Assembly (NCBI GenBank): GCA_963603365.1
Contig: CAVCMI010000003.1
Location: 62,001-126,000 of the forward strand
Direction: 5' to 3'
Source of the DNA: F23-D06 sp963603365
GTDB lineage: Bacteria; Bacteroidota; Bacteroidia; Bacteroidales; WCHB1-69
DNA: 64,000 bases
Within the stretch, counting starts at the first letter, position 1, and each line of letters starts with the position of its first letter. This document shows positions 1 through 8,603 of this stretch, piece by piece. A model generated the notes under the pieces. That model searched no databases. It was given only the letters and a program-made list of their open reading frames with translations, and was not told the DNA's origin. A program made the position numbers and the translations under genes.

Positions 1-53
1 AAAAAAGACATTCTTAAACGATAATCTATTTGTTTAAAACTAAATAACACGTA

Positions 54-2114
54 ATGATCAACAAGAAATTAATAGATCCTAAAAGCATTGTAGTTGTCGG
101 TGCTTCTTCTAACATTAACAAACCTGGCGGAAAGGTTCTGCTGAACCTCAAGAACAGCAGTTTCAAAGGAACAGTCTATGCCGTTAATCCCAAAGAAGAC
201 AAGGTGCAAGGCATAACTTGCTACAAGCAGGTTGAAGACCTGCCGCAGGTTGACTGCGCCATACTGGCCGTTGCCGCCAAGTTCTGTCCGCACACGGTTG
301 AGGTGCTTGCACATCAGAAAGCCACAGGCGGCTTCATCATCGTCTCTGCCGGCTTTGGCGAGGAAAACGAGGAGGGCGCACGCCTTGAACGCCAAATTGT
401 GGACACGGTGAACAGCGTGAACGGTTCTCTGATCGGGCCGAACTGTACCGGCTTCCTGAACACGAACTATTGCGGCGCTTTCGACGCTCCCATCCCGACA
501 CTTGACCCGAAAGGTGTGGAATTTGTGACCGGTTCTGGAGCGACGGCAGTGTTCATCAAAGAGTACGGCATTTCCAACGGTCTTACTTTCAGCAGTGTAT
601 GGGCTGTCGGAAACTCTGCGCAAATGGGCATCGAGGAGGTTCTCGAACATCTGGACGAGACTTTTGACCCGGAGAAGAGTTCCCGTATCATCATGCTTTA
701 TATGGAGAAGGTCTCTAATCCGGCCAAGCTGTTGAAACATTCCCGGTCGCTGATCAACAAAGGCTGCCGCATTGCCGCGGTAAAAGCCGGCAGTTCCGCC
801 GCCGGCAGTCGCGCCGCCTCTTCGCATACCGGCGCATTGGCCACCTCCGACGAGGCTGTGGAAGCGCTCTTCCGCAAGGCAGGCATCGTGCGCTGCCATA
901 ACCGTCAGGAACTGACCACCGTGTGTGGCGTGTTCACCTACCCGGAAATAAAAGGCCGGAACATCGCCGTCATCACTCATGCCGGCGGTCCCGCCGTGAT
1001 GCTGACCGATGTGCTCTCCAACAACGGTCTGGATGTGCCCCATATAGAAGGCCCTGCAGCCGAAGCCCTGCTCTCCAAACTCTTCAACGGCTCCTCGGTG
1101 GGCAACCCTATCGACTTCCTCGCTACCGGCACCGCCGAACAACTGGGCGCCATCATCGATGCCTGCGAGAACGACTTTGACAACATAGACGCCATGTGCG
1201 TCATTTTCGGCTCGCCAGGACTTTTCGCCAATTGGGAGGTTTATGACGTGCTTGACCGGAAAATCAGAACCTGCAAGAAACCCATTTTCCCGATCCTGCC
1301 CTCCATTATCAATGTCAAGGACGAGATTCAGGATTTCATCACCAACAAGCATCACGTCAATTTTCCCGAAGAGTGCGTGTTCGGCAATGCATTGGCCAAG
1401 GTGGTCAACACGCCCAAACCGCAGCCCGAGACGGTGCAACTGCCAAAAGTGGACAAGGCACGCATCCGCAAGGTCATCGACAGTTGCGAGAGCGGCTACA
1501 TCGGTCCCGAGGCCATAGCAGAACTGCTCGATGCCGCCGGGATTTCGCAGAAACGCATCCGCATTGTGGACCAGAAACAGCAGGCGCTTGACTTCGCCAA
1601 CGAGGTGGGCTACCCGCTGGTCATGAAGGTGGTGGGGCCGCTCCATAAGTCAGACGTGGGCGGCGTAACGCTCAATGTGAAGAATATCGAAACCGTGGCC
1701 AGCGAATTTGACCGCCTGATGGCCATCAAGGAAACCTACGCCGTAGAGATGTACCCGATGCTCGACGGCACGGAAGTCTATATCGGCGCCATCCGCGACG
1801 AGAAGTTCGGACACCAGATCTTTTACGGCCTGGGCGGCATCTTCATCGAGGTGCTCAAGGATGTGCAGTCGGCATTGGCCCCCATCACGGCAGACGAAGC
1901 CAAGCAGTCGCTGACAAAGCTGCGCGGCTACAAGATACTGCAAGGCGTACGCGGTCAACAGCCTGTCAATGTGGACATTTACGCAGAGCAGGTGGCGCGG
2001 GTCTCCGCTTTGGTGATGGCCGCTCCCGAAATCGTGGAGATGGACATCAATCCGCTGCTCGGAACACCGACAGCCGTCGTTGCCGTGGATGCCCGGATAA
2101 AAATCCAAAAGTAG
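54..2114 (+). CDS. acd: ADP-forming acetate/acyl-CoA ligase, fused alpha-beta subunits
   Basis: Interconverts acyl-CoA, ADP and phosphate with acid, CoA and ATP, and normally runs in the ATP-forming direction in fermenters. The 686-residue protein has a CoA-binding Rossmann domain at the N terminus (VVVGASSN near residue 14), a succinyl-CoA-ligase-like middle, and a C-terminal ATP-grasp domain from about residue 480 with a KSDVGGV segment. The phospho-histidine loop is intact (SSHTGALA, His258). The length matches fused single-chain enzymes rather than split archaeal subunits. Substrate (acetate, propionate or branched acids) cannot be told from sequence; the 2-oxoacid:ferredoxin oxidoreductase at 50-53 kb would supply acyl-CoAs. 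The ATG at 54 gives the full CoA-binding fold. No clear promoter lies in the 53 bases before it. A strong terminator follows, so it appears monocistronic unless transcription enters from outside the window. Confidence 0.9.
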   Translation: MINKKLIDPKSIVVVGASSNINKPGGKVLLNLKNSSFKGTVYAVNPKEDKVQGITCYKQVEDLPQVDCAILAVAAKFCPHTVEVLAHQKATGGFIIVSAGFGEENEEGARLERQIVDTVNSVNGSLIGPNCTGFLNTNYCGAFDAPIPTLDPKGVEFVTGSGATAVFIKEYGISNGLTFSSVWAVGNSAQMGIEEVLEHLDETFDPEKSSRIIMLYMEKVSNPAKLLKHSRSLINKGCRIAAVKAGSSAAGSRAASSHTGALATSDEAVEALFRKAGIVRCHNRQELTTVCGVFTYPEIKGRNIAVITHAGGPAVMLTDVLSNNGLDVPHIEGPAAEALLSKLFNGSSVGNPIDFLATGTAEQLGAIIDACENDFDNIDAMCVIFGSPGLFANWEVYDVLDRKIRTCKKPIFPILPSIINVKDEIQDFITNKHHVNFPEECVFGNALAKVVNTPKPQPETVQLPKVDKARIRKVIDSCESGYIGPEAIAELLDAAGISQKRIRIVDQKQQALDFANEVGYPLVMKVVGPLHKSDVGGVTLNVKNIETVASEFDRLMAIKETYAVEMYPMLDGTEVYIGAIRDEKFGHQIFYGLGGIFIEVLKDVQSALAPITADEAKQSLTKLRGYKILQGVRGQQPVNVDIYAEQVARVSALVMAAPEIVEMDINPLLGTPTAVVAVDARIKIQK

Positions 2115-2138
2115 CACGGCTGATTGAAATGTTTGTAT

Positions 2139-2190
2139 GCAAAGACCTCAATGCCTGATACGGGCATTGAGGTCTTTGCGGTTTTGTTTT
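2139..2190 (+). terminator. Rho-independent terminator after acd
   Basis: A perfect 17-bp stem (2139-2155 paired with 2163-2179) with a 7-base loop is followed by the T-rich tract GGTTTTGTTTT. It lies 25 bases after the acd stop and just before the promoter of the next operon. Confidence 0.85.
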
Positions 2191-2211
2191 GCAACTTTCT
2201 CCATTTTTTTG

Positions 2212-2220
2212 TATTTTTGC
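2212..2220 (+). promoter_or_regulatory. Bacteroides-type -7 element for the 2.2-8.6 kb operon
   Basis: TATTTTTGC matches the TAnnTTTGC -7 consensus. A TTTG at 2188-2191 lies 20 bases upstream, the spacing expected for the -33 element. The start codon at 2245 follows 24 bases later. Confidence 0.75.
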
Positions 2221-2244
2221 CACCTTATTAAAAGCGTTTGACTT

Positions 2245-3153
2245 ATGAAAAAAATCTCCTGTCTTATTATTGCCGCCGCCGCTGTGCTGCTTTCTTTCTC
2301 TTCCTGCAAACCGGATAACGAAATCTACAACCCTGTATGCAAAATCAGCAAAGTCTGGTACTACAGCAACAGCGATTGGGATCACCCCAACATGGCGTTC
2401 AAATACGGAGAGAAGAACATGCTCGACAGCATCGTCGTGGATTCTGTCCAAACATTTGTCTTTGCCTATAACAAAGACAAGACCGTTTCCCACATCACAA
2501 ACGTGCAGGAAGACTATACTGAAATGATTGACATCACTTACGAGGACCGTTTGGTGAAGAAGCTTTTGTATAAGGTGAACGACACCGTGCGGCAAGAGGT
2601 GAACTTTACGCGAGACGAGGAGACGAAACGCATCACCCACATCGAAGAGATTTACGACAGGCTGTTCTATGAGTCGTTCCAATATGCCAAGAACCTCAAA
2701 CTTTACAACACTTTGATGGGTGATTTCGAGAGCGTGAAGTCCCGGATACTGCGCTCCCCGGTCAAGGACATGGAGGTGCGTTGCACGAAAGAGGTGAAAT
2801 ACGCCCCCGGCAAAAAAGAGAAATATGAGGACATTGAGTCGATAACGGAAACTTATTCGTATCTTAATGAGGTGATTGTCAGAACGTTTACTTACGATGA
2901 GGAGAATGTCACCTATAATCCTTTCTACGGGCTTCCGTACGCATACACGGGCTATTCAGGATATCATGTGCATAACTATGTTACGCAGACCGTGCAGGTG
3001 CTGCTTTACGGTACAGAGAACAAAAAAACGGTCTATAAGTACGACTACCAAGGTGTCGATTACCTGAACAAAAAGAAATATCCGCGCCAGTTCACCACAA
3101 CTTCCAGCGAGAACAACATTCCGAGAAACACCTATATTTTATACGTCAAATAA
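2245..3153 (+). CDS. Lipoprotein of unknown function
   Basis: 302 residues starting with a lipoprotein signal peptide (hydrophobic stretch ending LSFSSC, predicted lipidated Cys20). The mature part is rich in alternating Tyr/Lys/Thr/Glu segments typical of beta-strand-rich extracytoplasmic proteins, and resembles in style the other lipoprotein at 11.8-12.7 kb (lines such as TYEDRLVKKLLY recall YD-type repeats). I do not recognise a named family. It is first in an operon with psd, a glycosyltransferase and glnS (11 bases before psd). Probably anchored in the outer membrane, possibly surface exposed; function unknown. Confidence 0.75.
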   Translation: MKKISCLIIAAAAVLLSFSSCKPDNEIYNPVCKISKVWYYSNSDWDHPNMAFKYGEKNMLDSIVVDSVQTFVFAYNKDKTVSHITNVQEDYTEMIDITYEDRLVKKLLYKVNDTVRQEVNFTRDEETKRITHIEEIYDRLFYESFQYAKNLKLYNTLMGDFESVKSRILRSPVKDMEVRCTKEVKYAPGKKEKYEDIESITETYSYLNEVIVRTFTYDEENVTYNPFYGLPYAYTGYSGYHVHNYVTQTVQVLLYGTENKKTVYKYDYQGVDYLNKKKYPRQFTTTSSENNIPRNTYILYVK

Positions 3154-3164
3154 CAGTTTAGAGG

Positions 3165-3821
3165 ATGAAGTTTCATGAGGCGGGGAAGGTAAGCATTTCG
3201 GTTGCCGTTTTGGTGATCTTGTTGCTGACAGTTTTTTATGTCTTTTTCATAACGAATTTATGGTGGGTTAATCTGGTTTTTTATGGGGTTACGGTCATCG
3301 TGGCGGCTGTTGTGATCCGCTTTTTCAGGGTGCCGTTCCGCATCATCAACAAGGTCTCTGACGGCGTTCTCTCGCCCGCTGACGGCCGCATTGTGGCTGT
3401 AGGTCCCGCTTTCGAGTACGAGTATTTCAAGGATGAACGTATCAAGATTTCCATCTTCATGTCTATCAATAACGTGCATGTGAACAGTTACCCGATGGAC
3501 GGCAAGATAGAATACATTGCCTATCATCCGGGCAAGTATTTCATAGCAAAATTGCCGAAGTCGTCGGTTGACAATGAGCACAACACGATAGTGGTGGCGC
3601 GCAATGAACACGAGAAGGTGCTTTTCCGCCAGATTGCCGGTTTCATAGCCCGGCGCATCATCAGTTATCCTGAAGTGGGCGACGTGGTGGAGCAGGGCGA
3701 GGAAGTGGGCATGATCAAGTTCGGGTCAAGGGTTGATGTCTTTCTGCCGCTTGATGCGCAAGTCGCCGTCAGCAAAGGCGACAAGGTGGTGTCCAAAAAG
3801 ACGGTGCTTGCCTATTTCTGA
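3165..3821 (+). CDS. psd: Phosphatidylserine decarboxylase, short single-chain type
   Basis: Makes phosphatidylethanolamine from phosphatidylserine at the inner membrane. The 218-residue length and N-terminal transmembrane pair (about residues 10-52) fit the short PSD-A subfamily. SPADGRIV (70-77) and the His-containing NNVHVNSYP (102-110) are conserved family features. The self-cleavage site that generates the pyruvoyl cofactor is FGSR at 186-189, with predicted cleavage between Gly187 and Ser188. The gene sits 8 bases before a glycosyltransferase. In many Bacteroidales the phosphatidylserine synthase gene pssA lies directly beside psd; here it does not, and is not in the window. Confidence 0.92.
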   Translation: MKFHEAGKVSISVAVLVILLLTVFYVFFITNLWWVNLVFYGVTVIVAAVVIRFFRVPFRIINKVSDGVLSPADGRIVAVGPAFEYEYFKDERIKISIFMSINNVHVNSYPMDGKIEYIAYHPGKYFIAKLPKSSVDNEHNTIVVARNEHEKVLFRQIAGFIARRIISYPEVGDVVEQGEEVGMIKFGSRVDVFLPLDAQVAVSKGDKVVSKKTVLAYF

Positions 3822-3829
3822 AAAAGAAT

Positions 3830-5818
3830 ATGAAATTAAGCGTTGTCATAGTCAACTACAATGTGGCCTTTTTCCTGGAACAGGCGCTGGTCTCCGTGTT
3901 CAAGGCGCTGAAGAATGTGGAGGGCGAAGTGTTTGTCGTGGACAACAATTCGGCAGACGCTTCTTTAGAGATGTTAGACAAGAAGTTCCCGCAGGTGAAA
4001 GTGATAGCGAACCGCGAGAATGTGGGCTTTGCAAAGGCCAACAATCAGGCCATACGGCTCTCGAGCGGCGAATACGTGCTGCTGCTTAACCCTGACACGG
4101 TAGTGGAAGAGGATACTTTCGAGAAGTGTATCCGCTTCATGGACAGCACGCCCGATGCCGGAGGACTTGGCGTGAAGATGGTGAACGGCAAAGGCGAGTT
4201 TCTGCCCGAGTCAAAGCGCGGCATCCCGTTTCCCGCCGTGGCGTTCTATAAGTTGTTCGGACTCTCAAAGCTTTTCCCGAAATCGCGGCGCTTCGGTACC
4301 TACCACCTCTCTTTCCTCGACAACGACAAAATCCATTCTGTCGAGGTGCTTGCCGGCGCGTTTATGATGCTCCGCCGTAGCACACTCGACAAGGTAGGTC
4401 TGCTCGATGAGGATTATTTCATGTACGGCGAGGATATAGACCTTTCATACCGCATACTGCAAGGTGGCTACAAGAACTATTATTTCCCCGAAACGCGCAT
4501 TATCCACTATAAAGGAGAGAGTACCAAGACGGGCAGTCTCAACTACGTGCACGTCTTTTACAAAGCCATGCAGATTTTTGCCCGGAAGCATTTCTCGAGC
4601 AAGAATGCCCGGATGTTCAATGCCTTGATTGACGCGGCCATCTGGTTCCGTGCCTTTTTGGCAGCCATGCAGCGCATCCTCAGTCGCATGCTGCTGCCGT
4701 TCATTGACTTCCTGTGCATCTATGCCGGTCTTTTCGCCCTCTCGCGCTATTGGGATGTCAACGTGTTGGCACAGCGCAACAGTGCCTTCCCGCACTATTA
4801 TTATTATATGGTCATCCCGTTATACGCTGCCGTATGGCTGTTGTCGGTGGCATTGTGCCGAGGCTATGCCAAGCCTATGCGGCTCACCGCTGTCAACCGG
4901 GGCGTATTTATCGGCACGGTGGCGATTTTGCTTGTGTACGCGCTTCTGCCAGAGACACTTCGCTTTTCGCGCGCCGTGGTGCTGCTCGGCACTATGTGGA
5001 CTGTCATTGCCGTGAATGTCATACGCTATTTGGCTGGCAAAACCAAGTTCTTCGGCTTGGCTGCCGATTCGCGCTACGGCCGCCGCATTGCTGTCGTGGG
5101 CAGCGGCGACGAGGCTGATAGAGTCTTGAACCTGATGCAGATGATGGAGCCGAAATGCGCTTTTGCCGGCATCATCACACTGGAACCACATCAAGACAGC
5201 GGCTCGGCCGTGATCGGAAATGTGTCGCACTTGCAAGACCTTATATCGTTGTACCATCTTAACGAAATCGTGTTCTGCTCGCGCAACATGCCCGCCGACC
5301 AGATCATCGACTGGATGATCCGCCTGCAGTCGTGTCAGGTGGAATACCGCATCGCGCCCGAAAACAGTTTTGTCGTCATCGGCAGCAATGCCATATTCTC
5401 GTCAGAGGATGCTTATGCCATACCCGTTCACGCGCTTGTGGAGAAGAAGAACAGATGCAAGAAACGCGCCTTCGACATTGCAGCGGCCTCAGTCCTCGCG
5501 GTGTGCAGTCCGGTGGCGGTGTGGTTCGTGAAGAACAAACGTGGTTTGATGCAGAATGTCGGCGCAGTGCTCTTTGGCCGTGCCAGCTGGGTGGGCTGCC
5601 GCTATCAGACTAACGAGGCGCTGTCGGCCTACCTCAAGCCCGGCGTGCTGCACCCCGAAGACTCATTCCGCAACCGCAGACTGTCCGAAGAGATGTCGCG
5701 GCTTGCCGAAAGTCTCTACGTCAGGGATTACAGCGTGCGCGCCGACTTCAGAACACTTTGCAGCGGCTTTACCGACCTTGGCCGTTGCCCGTATGAAGAT
5801 AAAAGAAAAAAACTCTAA
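3830..5818 (+). CDS. Fused GT2 glycosyltransferase with degenerate sugar-phosphate transferase tail
   Basis: 662 residues in several modules. Residues 1-240 are a family 2 glycosyltransferase: SVVIVNYN at the N terminus, LLLNPDT (84-90) as the nucleotide-sugar metal-binding region, and MYGEDIDLSYR (198-208). Residues 285-400 contain about four transmembrane segments. Residues 415-530 are a CoA-binding/Rossmann-like domain (RRIAVVGSGDE) of the kind found in polyprenyl glycosylphosphotransferases. The tail (about 545-655) keeps short remnants of the bacterial sugar transferase domain (KKRAFDI, SWVGCR, KPGVLHPED, YSVRADF) but seems to lack its central catalytic stretch. It probably glycosylates a lipid-linked or cell-envelope substrate, with the tail structural. 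Located between psd and glnS in one operon. Confidence 0.8.
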   Translation: MKLSVVIVNYNVAFFLEQALVSVFKALKNVEGEVFVVDNNSADASLEMLDKKFPQVKVIANRENVGFAKANNQAIRLSSGEYVLLLNPDTVVEEDTFEKCIRFMDSTPDAGGLGVKMVNGKGEFLPESKRGIPFPAVAFYKLFGLSKLFPKSRRFGTYHLSFLDNDKIHSVEVLAGAFMMLRRSTLDKVGLLDEDYFMYGEDIDLSYRILQGGYKNYYFPETRIIHYKGESTKTGSLNYVHVFYKAMQIFARKHFSSKNARMFNALIDAAIWFRAFLAAMQRILSRMLLPFIDFLCIYAGLFALSRYWDVNVLAQRNSAFPHYYYYMVIPLYAAVWLLSVALCRGYAKPMRLTAVNRGVFIGTVAILLVYALLPETLRFSRAVVLLGTMWTVIAVNVIRYLAGKTKFFGLAADSRYGRRIAVVGSGDEADRVLNLMQMMEPKCAFAGIITLEPHQDSGSAVIGNVSHLQDLISLYHLNEIVFCSRNMPADQIIDWMIRLQSCQVEYRIAPENSFVVIGSNAIFSSEDAYAIPVHALVEKKNRCKKRAFDIAAASVLAVCSPVAVWFVKNKRGLMQNVGAVLFGRASWVGCRYQTNEALSAYLKPGVLHPEDSFRNRRLSEEMSRLAESLYVRDYSVRADFRTLCSGFTDLGRCPYEDKRKKL

Positions 5819-5844
5819 CATAACCATATCAATTACTGAACAAC

Positions 5845-7476
5845 ATGAATTTTATTGAGCAAATCATTGAAGAAGACATCCGCAACGGGAAGAACGACAA
5901 GAAAGTGCATACCCGATTCCCGCCGGAGCCGAACGGATATCTTCACATAGGACATGCAAAATCAATCTGCCTGAATTTCGGAATGGCCAAGAAGTACAAC
6001 GGGCTTTGCAATCTCCGCTTCGATGATACCAATCCCGTGAAAGAAGATACGGAATATGTGGATTCCATCCGCGAAGACATCCGCTGGCTCGGATTCGAAT
6101 GGGCGGAGGAACATTACGCGTCCGACTATTTCGACCAGCTTTATGAATGGGCAGAGCAGCTAATCCGCGAAGGGCTTGCTTACGTGGACGACCAGACACA
6201 GGAGGAAATCAGCAAAGGCAGGGGAGTGCCTACGTCTCCCGGACAGGAGAGCCCGTACCGCAACAGAACCCCCGAGGAGAATATGGACTTGTTTCGCCGT
6301 ATGCGTTCCGGCGAGTTCCCTGACGGCAGCCGGGTCTTGCGTGCCAAAATCGACATGACGTCGCCTAATATGCACTTCCGCGACCCGATCATGTACCGCA
6401 TCCTCCACTCCTCTCACCACCGGACGGGCGACAAATGGTGCATTTACCCGATGTATGATTTCGCGCATGGCCAGAGCGACTCGATCGAGGGCATCACCCA
6501 TTCAATCTGCACGCTCGAATTTGAGGTGCATCGTCCGCTTTACGACTGGTTTTGCACAGCACTCCGCATTCATCATCCACAACAGATTGAATTTGCCCGA
6601 CTTAATATGACCTACACCATCATGAGCAAACGCAAACTGCTGCAACTGGTGAAAGATCATTATGTGAAAGGTTGGGACGACCCCCGCATGCCTACTATCT
6701 GCGGACTTCGACGCCGTGGCTACACCGCAGCCTCTGTCCGTAATTTTGCTGAAACGGTGGGCGTCGCCAAACGCGACAATATTATCGATGTTTCCCTGCT
6801 CGACTTTTGTGCGCGCGAAGACCTTAACAAGACCGCCACACGCACAATGGCTGTGACAGATCCCGTTAAACTTGTCATTGACAATTACCCCGAGGGACAA
6901 ACCGAGGAGATGGATGCTGTGAACAATCCAGAAAACCCGGAAGCCGGCATCCGGAAAGTTCCTTTTACACGCGAATTGTGGATCGAAAGAGCCGATTTCC
7001 GCGAAAATGCCGACAAGAAGTTCTACAGGCTTTCCATAGGCCGTGAAGTGCGGCTTAAATATGCATACATCATCAAATGCGAGTCTGTCGTGAAAGACCC
7101 TGACGGCAACATCACGGAGATACACTGCACATACGACCCGATGACCAAAAGCGGCATGCCAGACAGCAACCGCAAGGTGAAAGCTACCATCCATTGGGCT
7201 TCTGTGCCTTATTCCAAGAAAGCCGAAATACGGCTGTTTGACCGCCTCTTCTCTGTTCCGGACCCCGACAACTGTGCCGAGGGGCAGACTTTCCTCGACC
7301 ACCTTAACCCCAATTCCCTTGTCTCCAAAGAGGGTTGGGTGGAGCAATCCCTGACTTGCAGCAAAGCGCTCGAGACCAAGTATTACCAATTTGAGCGCAT
7401 CGGCTATTTCTATGCTGACCCAGATTCGACAGACGAGAAACTGGTGTTCAACAGAACGGTGACCCTAAAGCAGTAA
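5845..7476 (+). CDS. glnS: Glutaminyl-tRNA synthetase
   Basis: Class I synthetase charging tRNA-Gln with glutamine. The 543 residues include PPEPNGYLHIGH with the HIGH motif at 34-37 and the KMSKS-like MSKRK at 260-264. The C-terminal beta-barrel anticodon-binding domain is complete. Length is close to the usual 550-560. GlnRS rather than GluRS is indicated by the RFPPEPNG opening and by the long conserved block around YDFAHGQSDSIEGITHS. Its presence means tRNA-Gln is probably charged directly rather than through the GatCAB amidotransferase route. The stop is 3 bases from the next gene. Confidence 0.96.
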   Translation: MNFIEQIIEEDIRNGKNDKKVHTRFPPEPNGYLHIGHAKSICLNFGMAKKYNGLCNLRFDDTNPVKEDTEYVDSIREDIRWLGFEWAEEHYASDYFDQLYEWAEQLIREGLAYVDDQTQEEISKGRGVPTSPGQESPYRNRTPEENMDLFRRMRSGEFPDGSRVLRAKIDMTSPNMHFRDPIMYRILHSSHHRTGDKWCIYPMYDFAHGQSDSIEGITHSICTLEFEVHRPLYDWFCTALRIHHPQQIEFARLNMTYTIMSKRKLLQLVKDHYVKGWDDPRMPTICGLRRRGYTAASVRNFAETVGVAKRDNIIDVSLLDFCAREDLNKTATRTMAVTDPVKLVIDNYPEGQTEEMDAVNNPENPEAGIRKVPFTRELWIERADFRENADKKFYRLSIGREVRLKYAYIIKCESVVKDPDGNITEIHCTYDPMTKSGMPDSNRKVKATIHWASVPYSKKAEIRLFDRLFSVPDPDNCAEGQTFLDHLNPNSLVSKEGWVEQSLTCSKALETKYYQFERIGYFYADPDSTDEKLVFNRTVTLKQ

Positions 7477-7479
7477 TAA

Positions 7480-7905
7480 ATGGCTATGCACTGCCTGACA
7501 GACTACGATACAAAAGTGCTGATAGCCTTCAACTTGAGCCTGCAGGGCGAAAAGCAGTTCAGCGAGTTCCTGCTTCATAACGGATTTCCGGAACTTGAAG
7601 CGCTTGCCGAAGCCATACACTCTAACATACAGGCACTTGAGTGGCTTGCAGCCAATGGATACCCGGAGTTTGCCGTGCTCAGCAATGCCATCGACGATGA
7701 GCCGGAGGCTATCGCTTGGCTCCAAAAGTACCATTGCGATTTCCTGACCCGTTTTGCAGCCGCCTGCCGCAAGGATGTGGAGGCTATGAGATGGTTTGCG
7801 GAACGCGACCTTAAACTCTTCGTAATCATCATCAGCAATATACAGCGTATCTTGATGTACCAGTCGTGGGATTCGTCCGATATTCACAAGTTCCGCCGCA
7901 GCTGA
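7480..7905 (+). CDS. Small alpha-helical protein of unknown function
   Basis: 141 residues, no signal peptide or clear membrane segment. The body consists of short repeated helical units (ALAEAIHSNIQALEWLAANG, then LSNAIDDEPEAIAWLQK, then AACRKDVEAMRWFAERD), resembling a degenerate helical repeat of roughly 33 residues such as an ankyrin/HEAT-like solenoid. I do not recognise a named family. It starts 3 bases after glnS and is followed 21 bases later by the M50-like peptidase, so it is co-transcribed with both. A second ATG two codons downstream (7486) is an equally possible start. Confidence 0.7.
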   Translation: MAMHCLTDYDTKVLIAFNLSLQGEKQFSEFLLHNGFPELEALAEAIHSNIQALEWLAANGYPEFAVLSNAIDDEPEAIAWLQKYHCDFLTRFAAACRKDVEAMRWFAERDLKLFVIIISNIQRILMYQSWDSSDIHKFRRS

Positions 7906-7926
7906 CAGTAACAGTGTTGCTCTGCT

Positions 7927-8583
7927 ATGCCGGACAATAAATGGCTCATCCTTGTCTATGTGGCTGCTGCTGTAGTCCTGCCCAGGATTCCTGTGGTGGG
8001 CAAGTTCTTCAATGTCATCAATACGGGCATCCACGAATTCGGGCACGCACTGATGGCGTTGCTGTTAGACGGGCAGGTTGACAAGATAGAACTGTTCCGC
8101 GACACTTCGGGCACTACAACTACAAAGACGAGTGGAAGGCTCTCTTCAGCCCTTGTCTCTTTGTCAGGCTATCCGTTTGCGGCAACTGTTGCATATTGCT
8201 CGCTTTACCTCATATCAAACGGCGCACCGGGCGCATTGCTTGCCGCATTGACGGTGCTTTTTGCCGTGATGCTCCTGTTCTGGATACGCAACGCTTACGG
8301 ATTGCTTTGGGTGCTTCTGTTCTGCGGCTTAAACGTATTCCTGCTCTTCCGAGGCAGTCAGAGATTGACCGATATGGCGGCTTTTTTCTATGCTGTTATG
8401 ATGATGGCAGAGTCGGTGCTTTCAACGGTCACGTTGGCTGTCTTGTCGTTCCGGGACAGCGGCAAGGCGGGCGATGCCACCAATCTTGCCAGGTTGAGCC
8501 ACGTGCCCGCTCCTGTGTGGGGTCTGCTGTTCCTTGCCTATACGTTTTGGATGGCGCACAGGTTTGTGCTGCTTTGCCTATAG
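7927..8583 (+). CDS. M50-like membrane metalloprotease
   Basis: 218 residues, strongly hydrophobic with about five or six transmembrane segments. The zinc-binding HExxH motif is HEFGH at 36-40, preceded by NTGI, as in the peptidase M50B-like family of Bacteroidota and Actinobacteria. M50 proteins cleave within or near membranes (site-2 protease fold), but this short subgroup has no PDZ domain and its substrates are not known. A second zinc ligand (usually an Asp in a later helix, NPDG-like) is not obvious. Last gene of the operon; it faces the COG0523 gene across a 20-base gap with no clear terminator. Confidence 0.78.
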   Translation: MPDNKWLILVYVAAAVVLPRIPVVGKFFNVINTGIHEFGHALMALLLDGQVDKIELFRDTSGTTTTKTSGRLSSALVSLSGYPFAATVAYCSLYLISNGAPGALLAALTVLFAVMLLFWIRNAYGLLWVLLFCGLNVFLLFRGSQRLTDMAAFFYAVMMMAESVLSTVTLAVLSFRDSGKAGDATNLARLSHVPAPVWGLLFLAYTFWMAHRFVLLCL

Positions 8584-8603
8584 GCTCAATGAATGGTCAA
8601 GAT

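Noticed and set aside
69..1646. 525-codon minus-strand open frame across acd
   Set aside because: Lies wholly antisense to a clearly conserved enzyme; the product is His/Val/Gly-rich with no recognisable domain, as expected from a mirrored codon-bias frame.
6502..7389. 295-codon minus-strand frame across glnS
   Set aside because: Antisense shadow; no promoter or conserved motif.
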